Under the pieces are notes generated by a model. It was not told the origin of the DNA, did no database searches, and saw only the letters and a list, made by a program, of their open reading frames with translations. The translations under genes were made by a program, and so were the position numbers. Below are positions 10,334-20,937 of a stretch of DNA of 64,000 bases, one piece after another. Position 1 is the first letter of the stretch, and each line of letters opens with the position of its first letter. This DNA is from Isoetes taiwanensis (taxonomy: Eukaryota; Streptophyta; Lycopodiopsida; Isoetales; Isoetaceae): assembly GCA_021234155.1 (NCBI GenBank), contig JAJEKV010000026.1, positions 1,178,001-1,242,000 on the forward strand. The letters run 5' to 3'.

Positions 10334-12207
10334 CTGGCCTAAACTAGCATACGCTAGATCACCATCTACCTCGGTCAATCCCTTGGCAGTATTATCATCC
10401 TACTATCTAAACTGAACAAGCCAGTCTAGACTAGTACCTCTCTTTCCAAAGCCTAAGTAATTTGAAGACCATTGATTACTGACAAAAAATTGAAGCATGT
10501 GCATTATGAGACAAAAAATGCTTTCTCATATATTTAATAAGACATAGCCAAAAAAGAATTCCATCTTTAAGACTATTATCAACGTATCACATCAGATTTT
10601 TAAAGCTGAAAATAGAGCCTTCAACTCTATATTACCTTCTATCATATTTCATGTTTGAAATTCAGAAATACAAAAGCATTCCAGAAACAAAATTTGACAA
10701 TAATAACCAGTTTTTTTGCTCTGTTTTTGTCATTTAGATGAACTGCTGTCACTACCAAAGTGTTGCTTATTCCACCATTTCCGCGTTAACGCCAACTCTA
10801 ACAGCAAAATAGAGACAATTGAAGGAGAGAACCCGTACCTGCAGCCAATCAATACACAATTAGCATGATAATGGTAAATGTGCAAGGGCCAAAAGGTACA
10901 TTGGGTCTCTCAGTTTATCACTGATCACCAATTGTATCCTTTTGCCCTGAGGTGACATTTAACAAGAAAAGGAAACTGGAATACGATATTTTAAATTTCC
11001 CAGTTGGCCTCAAGCATTACCATTAGACGAGAACTAATTTCTTAGTCCCAAATCTAGCTGGCAACCTTGATAACCATAGTCAATTTCATAGCATATTATA
11101 AGATTTTTATCATTTTAAACTTCAACAACAAACCTTGTTGCTTTAGACATAATATGCCTAGACGTGCTACAAGCATCCAAGCACGTAAGAACAAATTAGT
11201 GGCTGCTATAAATAATTGATGCATAGACATGCTACAAGCATCCTAGACCTTACAGGTCTGTGATATTAATCAGATAACACAAACTAGTGAATCATTTGCA
11301 TAAGGCTTACACCACAAAGGTGCCTATCTGTGCAACCATGTTAACAAACCTGTCTGCATGCTTCTGCAGTTAGAAACTCGGCCCATTTATTTCATTCAAG
11401 CAAACCCATGTAGTCGTAGTTGCTTAAACATCACAATTCTGAACCATGCCATTTAGACCAGACGTTTATGATCAAGGCATTCATATTGGAGCAAGCAAAA
11501 TATAGTAAACAATTTATCCCTAAAAGGGAATAGCATAGTAATCTGCAGAATTATTGGGATCATGCCCTTTTTCTTAACATGTAGACAACAAAGAGCTCAA
11601 ATAGCAATAGTTCTTCTGTATGTACTTGTTATTTACAGATCTGCAAATACCCAGTAAATCTCTAATATATATTATAAGATCATGGTAGACCCTATTTCGG
11701 ATTTTAAAGCATAATAATATCTGAAGCTTTGAAGATAGACCAGGACACAATATCAAATCACCAATATTCAAATCTGATCAGAAGAGCCAGGTTATTTCGA
11801 AGCTCCATGCATGCACCATGATTTTTTCATACTCGTTTGCGCAATCCTCTGCTTTGAAAAGCATCTGATTGAAAGTTCAAGAAACAAAGCCGAAATACAC
11901 AGGAAAGAATCCAAGCAAACTTATTTTCGGCTAAGGCAAAGATCATCCAGTAGACCCGGCAAACTTATTTCCGGTTTTAGATCTTTAAATGGTGCCGAGA
12001 TTCTGTTCAAGCCTGCTTAGCTCTACATCTGAAGATGTGAAAATATGGAGCTGGGCTTAGCAAATTAAGGCGCTTTCGATTATCGGCTCCCACAACCAAG
12101 CATTTCCATATCTTGTATTTCCATATCTGGCATTCAGAGGTAGCCGCTCACAAGCATGCATATTAGGCCAACCCAAAAAGCCCTAAACGTTAGTCCTCTA
12201 ATAAACA
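10334..12207 (+). repeat. 2.04-kb direct repeat, copy 2
   Basis: Same orientation as 4504-6543 and very similar by eye. It lacks 22 bp near 10770 and 144 bp after TTATTTCCGG near 11972. Copy 1 is followed at once by the 0.27-kb block (6562); here about 2.2 kb separates the two blocks (12208-14374). Either that stretch was inserted here or it was lost in copy 1. Confidence 0.9.
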
Positions 12208-12628
12208 CAAACCATTGCATCCAATGCATTTAAATTAAAATCCCCCTGAAACCCCCTTTGGTTTGGGTGCATATTCACACGGGGGGTTACTCCGGGCAAC
12301 GAGAGCTGTCGGATGGGCATATAAGCCCTTTATTCTTCGATCTGGATCGTACATAGCGATCCTCATTTGTGGGGTATCCCTGTACAAGTTTTTATATACT
12401 GTATATTGAGGTTTGCAAAATACTATAAGATTTGAGGGAATGTACTTAATGGTGTTAATTTTATACATGTATTGTAAGTTTTTAGGGGCTCTCGCTGCCC
12501 TACGTAACCCCCCGTGTAAATCTGCACCCAAACCAAAGGGGGTTTCAGGGGGATTTTAATTTAAATGCATTGGATGCAATGGTTTGTGTTAGTAATGTTA
12601 ATGATAGTTATATGTTGGTTGTTACATC
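12206..12628 (-). mobile_element. MITE-like element B with long inner inverted repeats
   Basis: The left arm (12206 to about 12290) and right arm (about 12504-12590) are reverse complements over roughly 85 bp, including ACCATTGCATCCAATGCATT and CCCCCTGAAACCCC. The right side continues into TAGTAATGTTAATGATAG and GTTGGTTGTTA, the outer terminal repeat of element A; the matching outer part on the left is missing or diverged. It is non-coding; the 98-codon minus frame (12235-12531) is only a read-through of the repeats. It sits exactly at the right border of repeat copy 2. Confidence 0.75.
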
Positions 12629-14237
12629 CAAAAAAAAATTGGGCCCTTCGGGCCCTAACAAAAGCAAACATAGGTAAACTTAGATGAAGAGAGTAGAAAA
12701 CATTTGTAATGATATTATCGATATGTTCAAAATATGTTTATTTAGGAATTTGAAATAGCAAAAAAAAAAAATAGTTATATGCTCCAACAAGGCCAAAGCA
12801 TTGATGTACATGCATGCACAATTTCGTGGCAAATGGGCTTTCTCCTTTGTTCACATATATCCTACAAAACAACACAAGTGTACATTTAAAAAAGATAATG
12901 GTATTAATATATAGCACAACGGCCACTCGCTTAACAACGAGACAGGAGTTGTTGACCAATGAGCATTTGTGCATGACAGAAGGGCTGGCTGTCAAATGCA
13001 AACACGGACGAGAATATGTGGCTTTGGAAAAGCATGTGTCTGGCAAGAACTCTTCCCATTGCCATACAATCTGAACTGCCATTCAAAGGCCCACAGATGC
13101 GCATTCTCCTCACTAGAACAGAGAGCAGAGAGCAGCAGTAGAAAACGTGGATCTATCATTTTTTTCCATGCCCTTGATACAAATACAAAATGACATGAAC
13201 AGAGGCCAGCTGGAAAAGTAGAAGAATGTGATAATTTTTGAACTAAGATACCCTTGTTCCACAAAGTTTTCCAATGTAATCTCCTGCTGTGGCATAAGGC
13301 TACACTGGTTATAGGAAAAAATTATCAGGAACAAATCAAATTCTTACTTTACCTTCCATCATTGAGCAATGTCCGAGCTTCTACGCCTGTCCAGGAATGT
13401 AAATTCGGAATGTAAATTCGGATAGCACCAACACAATATATTCATAAAGATATTCTGCCTGCATATTTCATGTGCAGATCCTTTCCAAAAATTACTGTAG
13501 ACATCATTGTAATGCAAGCGAAGATGGCATGGAGCTGGTAAAATATATGAAACTGATCCATGTCGAAGTATTTTCATGCGTAGAAAAGTTGCACTGTATT
13601 CCTAAAATTGAGCACTGAGTTAAAAGATACCTGGTGTGAACAAATGCAAGATACCTAGTGCGTTGTTTTACCTAAAATAGGGCAACATATTGAAGCCAAC
13701 AAATAGGCCGGAATAGCTTTTCTCTGTATGGAGCGGATAGTATTGATGATTTAGGAAACAGCTTGCATAAGGCAGTTCCCTACAAGACAAGTTCTGCTTG
13801 CTTTGGCAGAGAGACATTTAAACGGGGTGAAGAATGAAGCAAGAACAGAAAGACTCTTAAATATACCGGAAGCAAAATTTGCAACTGCGAATCTTGAACT
13901 GTGTGACTGGCCGATTTGTACAAGACCACTGCATCGTTGAATGCACTGCCGTTTAGCCCAGATGCACTGCCGTTTAGCCCAGATGCCTTTCATTGCCATC
14001 CTGGCATCTCCTGTTTCGGCAACAAATGGAAACCCTAGAGTGCATATTGACGATTTGCATGTGTTACGCCTATCCTCTTTTTGTTCTTTTTTTTTCTTTT
14101 TTCAAAAGTGGGCTTTTCTTGTAAGCTGTTTGATCTTGTCTTTTTTTAAGAGGGCTTTTGTTGTAAGCCATTCGATCTTGACCATTAACGAGGGCCAAAT
14201 AAAAAAATGCACAAGCTGCATGCAAATACTTGGTGCG
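12629..14237. other. Unassigned stretch, possibly with old gene pieces
   Basis: Overlapping frames of 60 to 114 codons lie on both strands at 12738-13577, but none shows a domain I know. A short hairpin (GGGCCCTTCGGGCCC, 12641-12655) follows element B. A 21-bp unit is repeated exactly at 13941 and 13962. Without a recognisable protein or consistent splice pattern I do not call a gene. Confidence 0.35.
13941..13982 (+). repeat. 21-bp tandem duplication
   Basis: ATGCACTGCCGTTTAGCCCA plus G occurs twice without a gap. Confidence 0.9.
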
Positions 14238-14365
14238 CTCTAGATGTACCAATTAGTACACCTTATGCAATACGCCCATTAAATCATATGAAAACCTTAG
14301 AGAAAACTGTATAAAAATACAAAAAAAAACCCCTGTTATTATGCTACATATTTAACCTTGCAGAT
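14238..14365 (-). repeat. Inverted-repeat partner of 7336-7456
   Basis: The reverse complement reads AATATGTAGCATAATAACAG through a T-rich centre to a TCTAGAG-like end, as at 7336-7456. It lies immediately left of the second copy of the 0.27-kb block. Confidence 0.7.
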
Positions 14366-14374
14366 TTAAAATTC

Positions 14375-14750
14375 ATATGGGACCATTGTTCTTGCAATTC
14401 TTGAAAATTGAGCTTTGAAGATTATACGTAGAGCTCTCCTTCCTCCTCACTTGCTTTGTAACATTACCATTCTTTTAATATATTGCTGACACAGTTCTTC
14501 AAAAAAAAAAGATTATACGTAGAGCTCTTATAAGCTAATGCCTAACAAATCATTCCAACATTTCTTAATGGTAAATGTGCAACAAATGTAATAGATGAAA
14601 TGGCCATATTTAAGCCTCCATGGTATATGACCCGGTTTCACTGCTATGCCTCCTAATGGATATTTTCTTAGAAATAACTACAAGACTAACATGCCTTGCT
14701 GAGTTGCACATTTGCACAGCCAACAAAATTGTCTTATTTTTGCAATAATA
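14375..14750 (+). repeat. 0.27-kb direct repeat, copy 2, with a LINE stub inserted
   Basis: It matches 6562-6830 apart from a 91-bp interruption (a 73-bp stub plus an extra 18-bp target copy) and a short insertion near 14560 (AACATTTCTTA). Confidence 0.85.
14438..14510 (+). mobile_element. 73-bp LINE 3' stub with an 18-bp target-site duplication
   Basis: The insert ends in CACAGTTCTTCAAAAAAAAA, the tail of the L1 family seen at 785, 4380 and 23040. It is flanked by two identical copies of GATTATACGTAGAGCTCT (14420-14437 and 14511-14528). The homologous site at 6608-6625 has a single copy, differing at one base, and no insert, so the pre-insertion state is directly visible. This is the product of very early abortion of target-primed reverse transcription. 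Confidence 0.9.
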
Positions 14751-14799
14751 AAAAAATAAATAAAATTCCTCAAATCACCTACCCACCTTCATGAAAGAG

Positions 14800-15185
14800 G
14801 TCAAGTTATAGCTCATTCTTAACATTGTTGAGCAATTAAAGCGAAGAGGATATTCTAAACACTTTTGACCATAAAGGGAGGAAAAGATTACTAAAACAAA
14901 GAGGATACCAGATATGACGCTCCATTAAAAACATGTCACAACTTTTGGACCATTGGGAAAGACAAGGTTTATCAATCTCCTCCCCTTAATGTTTTTAAGG
15001 ATTCAGAAATATATGACCATCCTAAGAATGTTAAAATTTGTACTTCATTTCAAATGTGAAGGAGTTCCATGTGAAAGACCGAGTTACATAGTAAGCAAAA
15101 GCATGTTGTGGGAATTATTGTTCTCTTCAACAAAATCCAATTCCAAGCTAATAAGCAATTTAATATACTAGAACTAGAGACCACT
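14800..15185 (+). repeat. 0.4-kb direct repeat, copy 1
   Basis: From GAGGTCAAGTTATAGCTCATTC to AACTAGAGACCACTTT the sequence recurs at 16062-16485, diverged by roughly 10 to 15 percent with small indels. The two copies flank a LINE fragment. No coding content is seen. Confidence 0.85.
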
Positions 15186-15254
15186 TTTTTGTTGTGACAT
15201 TAAAAATTATGCCTGCCATGAAAATAAAAATGATAGTATAGAATAGATTAGTTT

Positions 15255-15964
15255 TTTTATCGTCCACTGAGACCAATCGGCCTATGGGACCCAGAAGGAG
15301 CGCAGCAAACTTATTACTGTCCGGGTTAAAAAAACCCCGCCCCGAAGGGTTTTCGAGGGAAAAATCGTGGCAGTAATAAGAATGCTGTCAAACTGTACAA
15401 GTATACATCATCATGAAATAAATGTGTATGTACATGTCAAGTGCGTGCCCGAGGACATAGCTGATCTCGCATGTCCATGACCTCCTGAAGGTATGATCCT
15501 AGCATCCGTACGGATGCCGTGCTCAATGTCACATGTAGCGGCTGACCAGGCCTGACCAACTCAGCATAGCGCGTCCGGATTTGATCATATGCTGGGCAAC
15601 TTTGAAGGGTATGAGATTCATCCTCAATGACTCCCATTTGGCAGCATTGACAGAGCCTGTCCTGACGTGGCTCACCAATCCATCTGCCTGTCTCAATTCG
15701 AAGATGATGTGCCCCTGTGCGAATGGAGGCAATGAGTCTGCGTCTTTTCATGGGCAAGTGGGTGCGCAGCTAGCATTGTGGGCCTCGTTCCAATGTGGGA
15801 TTTATGTGGCGCTGGTAGTGTGCTGTCTTGACTTGTTCAAGGGCGCTGGCATCCCAAAGCTTGCTGATGAAGCAAGCGTCAAGATATTGTCTCAAGCTAT
15901 GGCGATCTGCCTCTGTTTGCACAGTATAGCTCGAGATATTCATATCTGAGTGCAACTGTCTCAT
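15255..15964 (-). pseudogene. LINE of a second clade: C-terminus and 3' UTR
   Basis: Reading 15964 down to 15437, one frame (a single TAG near 15770) encodes IRTGAHHLRIETGRW, then CQCCQMGVIEDESHTLQSC and AYDQIRTRYAEL. The pattern H-L-x-x-E-T-G-R, C-x-x-C, E-x-x-H and C-x-x-Y is the C-terminal zinc region of several non-L1 LINEs, unlike the zf-RVT of the L1 copies here. Minus-strand 3' UTR sequence continues to an A-rich end near 15255 and includes complementary CTTATTACTG/CAGTAATAAG (15310-15319 and 15371-15380). It is truncated before the reverse transcriptase. A relative lies at 32024-32770. Confidence 0.75.
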
Positions 15965-16061
15965 TTTGCTTTAGCGATCCTAAAGTAATTGATAAATTTT
16001 GCATAAAGAGTGGTTGCCTTAAGCAACCCAAAGATCCTAAACCATGAAGGTTTGCCATGAA

Positions 16062-16485
16062 TACCTTCAACAAAGAGGTCAAGTTGTAGCTTATTCTAGA
16101 TGGATGGATAGATAGATTCTAGACATTGTTGAGCAACTAAAGCAAAGAGGATATTCTCAAAATTCTTGAGCATAAAAGGAGGAAAAGATTATCAAAACAA
16201 AGAGGATTCCAGATGTTCTATTAAAAACATATCATAAATCTTGGACTTTGTTGGAAAAGACAAGGTTTATTAATCTTCTCCTCTTAATGTTTTTGCATGC
16301 AAAATCTAGTATTCATAAGAATGTTGTAATTTATACTTCATTTTAAAATGTGAAGCAATTCCATGTGGAAAACAACTTACATAGTAAGCAAAAACATATT
16401 GTGGGAATTATATATTTGTTCTCTTCAACAATAACCAACTCCAAATTAATAAGCAAATTAATTTACTAGAATTAGAGACCAGTTT
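16062..16485 (+). repeat. 0.4-kb direct repeat, copy 2
   Basis: Homologue of 14800-15185. It carries an extra GGAT/GATA microsatellite segment near 16100. A poly(A) run of about 31 residues (16502-16532) follows shortly after its end. Confidence 0.85.
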
Positions 16486-16501
16486 GTTTGCCCATTCTTT
16501 C

Positions 16502-16502
16502 C

Positions 16503-16532
<30 letters not shown>
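16502..16532 (+). repeat. Poly(A) run
   Basis: About 31 consecutive A residues. It may be the tail of a retroposed sequence, but no LINE protein is recognisable directly upstream. Confidence 0.8.
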
Positions 16533-16533
<1 letters not shown>

Positions 16534-16827
16534 AGCAAAACTTACTTTGAGTGTTATGCTAAAAAAACATGGGTGAGAGAACAAGAGGGTACCAATGGTA
16601 CAAATAAATCTATATCTACGAAGAACATTTTCTTAAATACAATATAAGAAAGGGAAAGAGTCTTAGCATACTTGTAACGTCTTTCTCTTGTGCCTAACGA
16701 AAAATCCAGACACCTAAGACACAATTACTAGTCCTTTATTTATGTCTTCTTGTTAATCAAGTATATCAATTTAAACTTCTTTTTGTCCAACAACATCAGT
16801 CTTTAGTAAGCTCCCTTTGCCCAAATT

Positions 16828-17163
16828 TCAGGTTAGGTGAAGCCGAAGGTCCTTGCATATCATAAATGAGCCGAGCTTTGTGGTATGACATTTGTACAAC
16901 ATTTTACTGTCCAAGTGTGTGCATATTGATTGAGCACTAGAGTTAGAACCGGGCTTTAGATTATCAACATAAGCAGGGACGAGGGTGGTGATGAGATTTT
17001 GGAGGAATGCCTGGCTGCATTCAGAGGCCTCCAGTGCTCGAGCGTCCTTTTTTGTCATTTTAACCTTCACTTTTATCACAACACCATCTTCCTCTGCACT
17101 CGAAATGCGCCCACTACAAAGTCCTTTCTTCTTCTTCCAACTCTTGTGCATAGCGTTTCCCAT
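16828..17163 (-). CDS. Small MGN-starting basic protein, possible plant PADRE/DUF7890-like
   Basis: A 111-codon frame with a proper ATG begins MGNAMHKSWKKKKG, an N-terminus that fits N-myristoylation (Gly2 followed by a Lys cluster). Next comes GVVIKVKVKMTKKDARALEA, which resembles the short VKIKVxxTKxxxxxLL core of small plant-specific stress-linked proteins. The rest has no motif I know. A TATA-like TTTATAACGGG lies about 45 bp upstream on the minus strand, in a repeated promoter segment (17205-17260). The frame has no internal lesion. It is one of few plausible host genes in the window, but the family call is an inference from one motif. Confidence 0.4.
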   Translation of the reverse strand: MGNAMHKSWKKKKGLCSGRISSAEEDGVVIKVKVKMTKKDARALEASECSQAFLQNLITTLVPAYVDNLKPGSNSSAQSICTHLDSKMLYKCHTTKLGSFMICKDLRLHLT

Positions 17164-17167
17164 AACC

Positions 17168-17275
17168 CTAAAGCCTTCCTTCCCCGCCTAAAGCCTTCCT
17201 TCCCGTTATAAACACGTTTCAGAATGTCAAAAGGAACCCGTTATAAACACATTTCAGAATGAGACGCGTTATACA
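17168..17275. repeat. Short tandem duplications upstream of the small gene
   Basis: CCTAAAGCCTTCCTTCCC is present twice (17168-17205). CCGTTATAAACACRTTTCAG is present twice (from about 17204 and 17239), with a third partial unit at 17265. The second motif contains the TATA-like sequence for the minus-strand gene. Confidence 0.75.
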
Positions 17276-19084
17276 CACAAAAGGACGCATAAAAGGTCTT
17301 TTCCCGGCAACGGTATCTAAAGTTTCCGGCAACCAAAACTTAAATTCGTCAAAAGGGTCACATTTCTTTGCCCTAAGTTGCTCGCTGGTCCAGATTGCCG
17401 GAACGCACTAGCAAAGGCAGAGATTTGCCGGATCACCAGGTATGCTTTCGTCGCTTTCTCTTTGTTTTTTCTTTGCCAGATTTTCCGCACATTTTTCTTT
17501 GTGCTTGGTGCTCCAGGTTTCATCCACCATTTAGGGTTCTGCAGCATCAGTCTTCCAAGTAAATTGAGGTTGTCTTTTTTTAAGCCGTTGCCAAATTTGA
17601 TTCCTTGGTTTAGGATATAGGAGAGGGGAAGAAATGGCTCTGCCATGGCATTGCATCTTGAACTGGGTTTTTTCTATTCCATGATGTTTTCTGCCATGTA
17701 GAGTACTTCTATCAGGCTGTTGGATCGTTTGGGAATTGGCCAGAGGAAACACAAAGGACTGCTTCGTCTACAGTATGATCATACTGTGCCCATAGTAACC
17801 TAAGTCAAATTATACAGTAAGACCATACCGTAGTGGTCTTATGATGCTCCATGATCTCCTAGTGTATGATCTGCTGTATGTAGTAGGAGATTATAGTAGG
17901 AAACCCAAGTTTTGAAATGTCGTCTTTTCTTCTGGTGCAGGTAGCATGAAGAGTCCAGTCCAGAATTTTAGTCTGAAGAAAGAACTTTAACAGGCCTGGG
18001 TTTGTTCGTACCATTATTGTTTTTCCATGTTGAAGAATATTTGAAACTGTAATAGATATCAATTGCATGTTTTTTAAGCTATTGAATACTACAAAACTAT
18101 GTTTTATACTTGTCCAACCTAGAAAATGTGGACCTTGATTCAATTTCCATAGATCTGGAGTGGGATTTGTTGTATACTAGAAAATCAAGATCTTAATATT
18201 TAAGTTTTATGTGACAGAGTTGACACCTCCCCGGCCGTTATCCTATTCCACTGCTTGTTCATGGTGGCGTCAATGTCTTTTTGCAGACCGGATCTTCAAC
18301 AGCAGTTGCAGTAGTCTTGCCACTTGGGGGCTTGTGAGTAGGGAGTTCTCTTCTTTCAGGCAGATTTTTGTATGTCTATCACGAGTCCTCACGAAAATGT
18401 ACACTTGTCCAACTTTGTACCTTCATGTTACACATTGTCTTAGAATGATTTGGCAAAATGAAGTATGATGGCACAAGGCCAGGCTGTCAGATGTGGTAAC
18501 ATGGGCTACAGTGATTACATAATTTGTTCAATATAGTGAAAACATGCTTGCTCTAGAAAACTAGTCTGCTGACTCAATAAAAAGTAAGTACATAGTTGTC
18601 AAGGATAGCATACCTTTGGCATAATATTGACATAGTATGAAGGGACAGAATAAGAACTATTGAAGTACTTTTTAACAAGTCTTTAAGTAGGCGTATAAAC
18701 AGAACAAACTTTCGAAACCTAAGAACATAGATAAGTCGGCATGTTACTCTTATAATAATAAGTGATGCTGCATCAACATTTTGATATATACAGGAGAAGT
18801 TCCATAAGGTCGAATCAATAAGCATGTTAAGCACCCAACTCCAGGAGATTGGGTAAGAAACCATGGAATATGAGATTGGGTAAGAAAGCATGGAATATCA
18901 ATCCAGTTGTGGAGGAAAACAAGAAGCCAAAGGAAGTGGAAGTTTATGTGTGAAGGAAAGCAAGAAGCCAAAGGAAGTGGAAGTTTATGTCTGCCAAAGC
19001 TCTGATCCCTTTTGCTACAAATTTGCTTATGTGAAAATGGAAGCTATTATTGAAAGCTATAAACTGGTCCATGGACATGACTAA
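17276..19084. other. Possible 5' exon and unassigned sequence
   Basis: GATCACCAG followed by GTATGC at 17443 looks like a 5' splice site at the end of a GC-richer segment (17330-17442), which could be a non-coding first exon on the plus strand. No downstream coding exon that I recognise follows. Two short tandem duplications lie at 18847-18900 (GATTGGGTAAGAAA unit) and 18925-18995 (AGAAGCCAAAGGAAGTGGAA unit, twice). The rest shows nothing identifiable. Confidence 0.3.
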
Positions 19085-20516
19085 ATGAAAAAAGCAAAAT
19101 TTCTAAAGTCCAAGCTTGATAACCTTCAAGAAGGATATCTTTAAACCTAGCTACCATAGGCCTTATATTTGGAGGGGGGATATGCTGACCTTCATTGTCA
19201 GAGACATCTTCAAACTGGGGATGTCTATTAACCAAGCCTGTCAAGAGATTAAACAAATCTGAAATCCACAAAATCATTAGGTGACAGCAGAATATATTTG
19301 CATCTAAAATTTTTTGAATGACCAACATATTCCCCAAAAGCCAGCCACTTCCTATCAAAATCATCACCCTTTTTGCATCTATGAGGCATGGCACAACCAA
19401 TAACCTGAATTATAAATAAGTTTCAAATTTAAAGCACTCAAATCTTTATTTTCAAGTGTGATAAGCATTTCTGTATTTTCAGATGCTCCAAATGACAAAT
19501 TTTTTCAAAGTGGTTATAACGGCATTATTCCCACTTAGAAATTGACAAATAGAGTTAGCGGGATCTATTCTATAGCCAGCCTGATTTGTAATGTTAGGCA
19601 TCTCCAGAATATAAAGATTCTAGAACGTTTAAAAATATGAGATTGTTTCAGGAGACTCTTTACACATGTCATAGGCATGATCGAAATTAGGGACAGACCT
19701 CTCCAGCCTCTTTTTAAAAATACATTTGGAAGGAATAGCCAGATGAAGAGTTAACCAAACCATAAGCTGGATTTTTGGTTGATAGTAAGAACTCTAATAG
19801 TTTTTAATAATTCTCTTGAACTCATTAAGAGCAACATTCCATTTCAGAGGAATTCTATCAAATTTTTCACTAAAAATAGTTTTATAAACTTTGGGGACTC
19901 TACAGTTTTTATAGTTCCCCTGAATCCAACTTGGATTGTCACTCCAATGATCTCCAGAAGACAGGACATAATGTGATTGTAAATGCCTTTGCCAGTTTGA
20001 AAAGAGATGCCCATAATTTGCATTTCATTCCAATTTCTGCATCCAACCATATGCCAGAGATCAGTTGGGACAGAGTCCCCTGCACTCTCCCATTTCTTAT
20101 AACTCTCAGGGTGCTCCTCGGCCAAAAAAGAATATCCGCTTTTTCCTAAAGATTGTTGACCAAAATAAAAAGAAGGATCCACTGTCATGTTGTACAGGTA
20201 TGTGCTCAAAAGTAGGTGCCACAACATTCCGTGCCTTGAGTAAAATTCTCATCAAATTGGATGTGTTTGGGACAACTTTAAAAGTTTGAAAGGCAGACTT
20301 AGGTAGAACATGCTTACAATTAGCTCTGCCAAAAGGTCTACTTTTGTTTAACCAAGGAGAATCATAATTATTAATTGCCTTCCAGATAAACTTGGCTCCT
20401 AAATCTTGGGCTTGTTTGAAAAGGGATTTGCACCCCAAACCTCCTAGATCTTTATCATGAGCCAATTCTCTCCAATGAAGACAATGCATCCCAGACCAAA
20501 ATCCCTGACACATCTC
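19085..20516 (-). pseudogene. Diverged L1-type LINE ORF2 C-terminal third
   Basis: The minus-strand frame from 20513 reads HWRELAHDKDLGGLGCKSLF then LPKSAFQTFKVVPNTS. It aligns with the LINE at 49770-52905 (LPKKEGGLGCKDLFVQAQAL, LPDSAFYQLNSAPGTS). The region continues through ESYKKWESAGDSVPTDLWH toward a zf-RVT-like part and an end near 19085. Several frame changes and missing reverse transcriptase and endonuclease domains mark an old, 5'-truncated copy. It faces away from the LINE at 20938. Confidence 0.75.
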
Positions 20517-20929
20517 TCAATTGATTTATATGATTTCTTGTCAACAATAAGTACATAAGAAAAATATATGTGCGTGCGGGCTAAGATTGAATATGGCATG
20601 CATATTTGATTTGAGAGGCATCATTGAAAGTACTGGTAGCCAATTCAGATGTAAGAGATTAGGACTTCCTTGATTTGTTCTTGTAAGATTTAAGACAGAT
20701 GCAATTTGCTTGATTGATGGAAAACACGTTTGCATATATGGTGCAGAATAGTCTTGACAACCAATATATCTTATCCAAAATTTAAGAGACATAAGCAAGC
20801 AAATAAGCAAAGCGAAGAAGGTTTTCTCTGGATTCCTTCTGCATTCTCGAACTAGCATAGCCTATGCATGTACAACACAATTCCACACTGTGCATTCAGT
20901 AAGCGATAAATTACCATAGTCAGGAAAAC
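20517..20929. other. Spacer between two divergent LINE fragments
   Basis: About 410 bp without a recognisable feature. No target-site duplication could be matched to either neighbour. Confidence 0.4.
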
Positions 20930-20937
20930 ATGTTATT

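Noticed and set aside
12235-12531. 98-codon ORF on the minus strand
   Set aside because: It spans the arms and centre of MITE B and is not conserved in MITE A.
12641-12655. Transcription terminator hairpin GGGCCCTTCGGGCCC
   Set aside because: Intrinsic terminators are a bacterial signal; here it is probably part of a degraded element end.
15310-15380. Tiny MITE with CTTATTACTG ends
   Set aside because: It lies inside the LINE 3' UTR and the arms are only 10 bp; more likely a hairpin of the LINE RNA.
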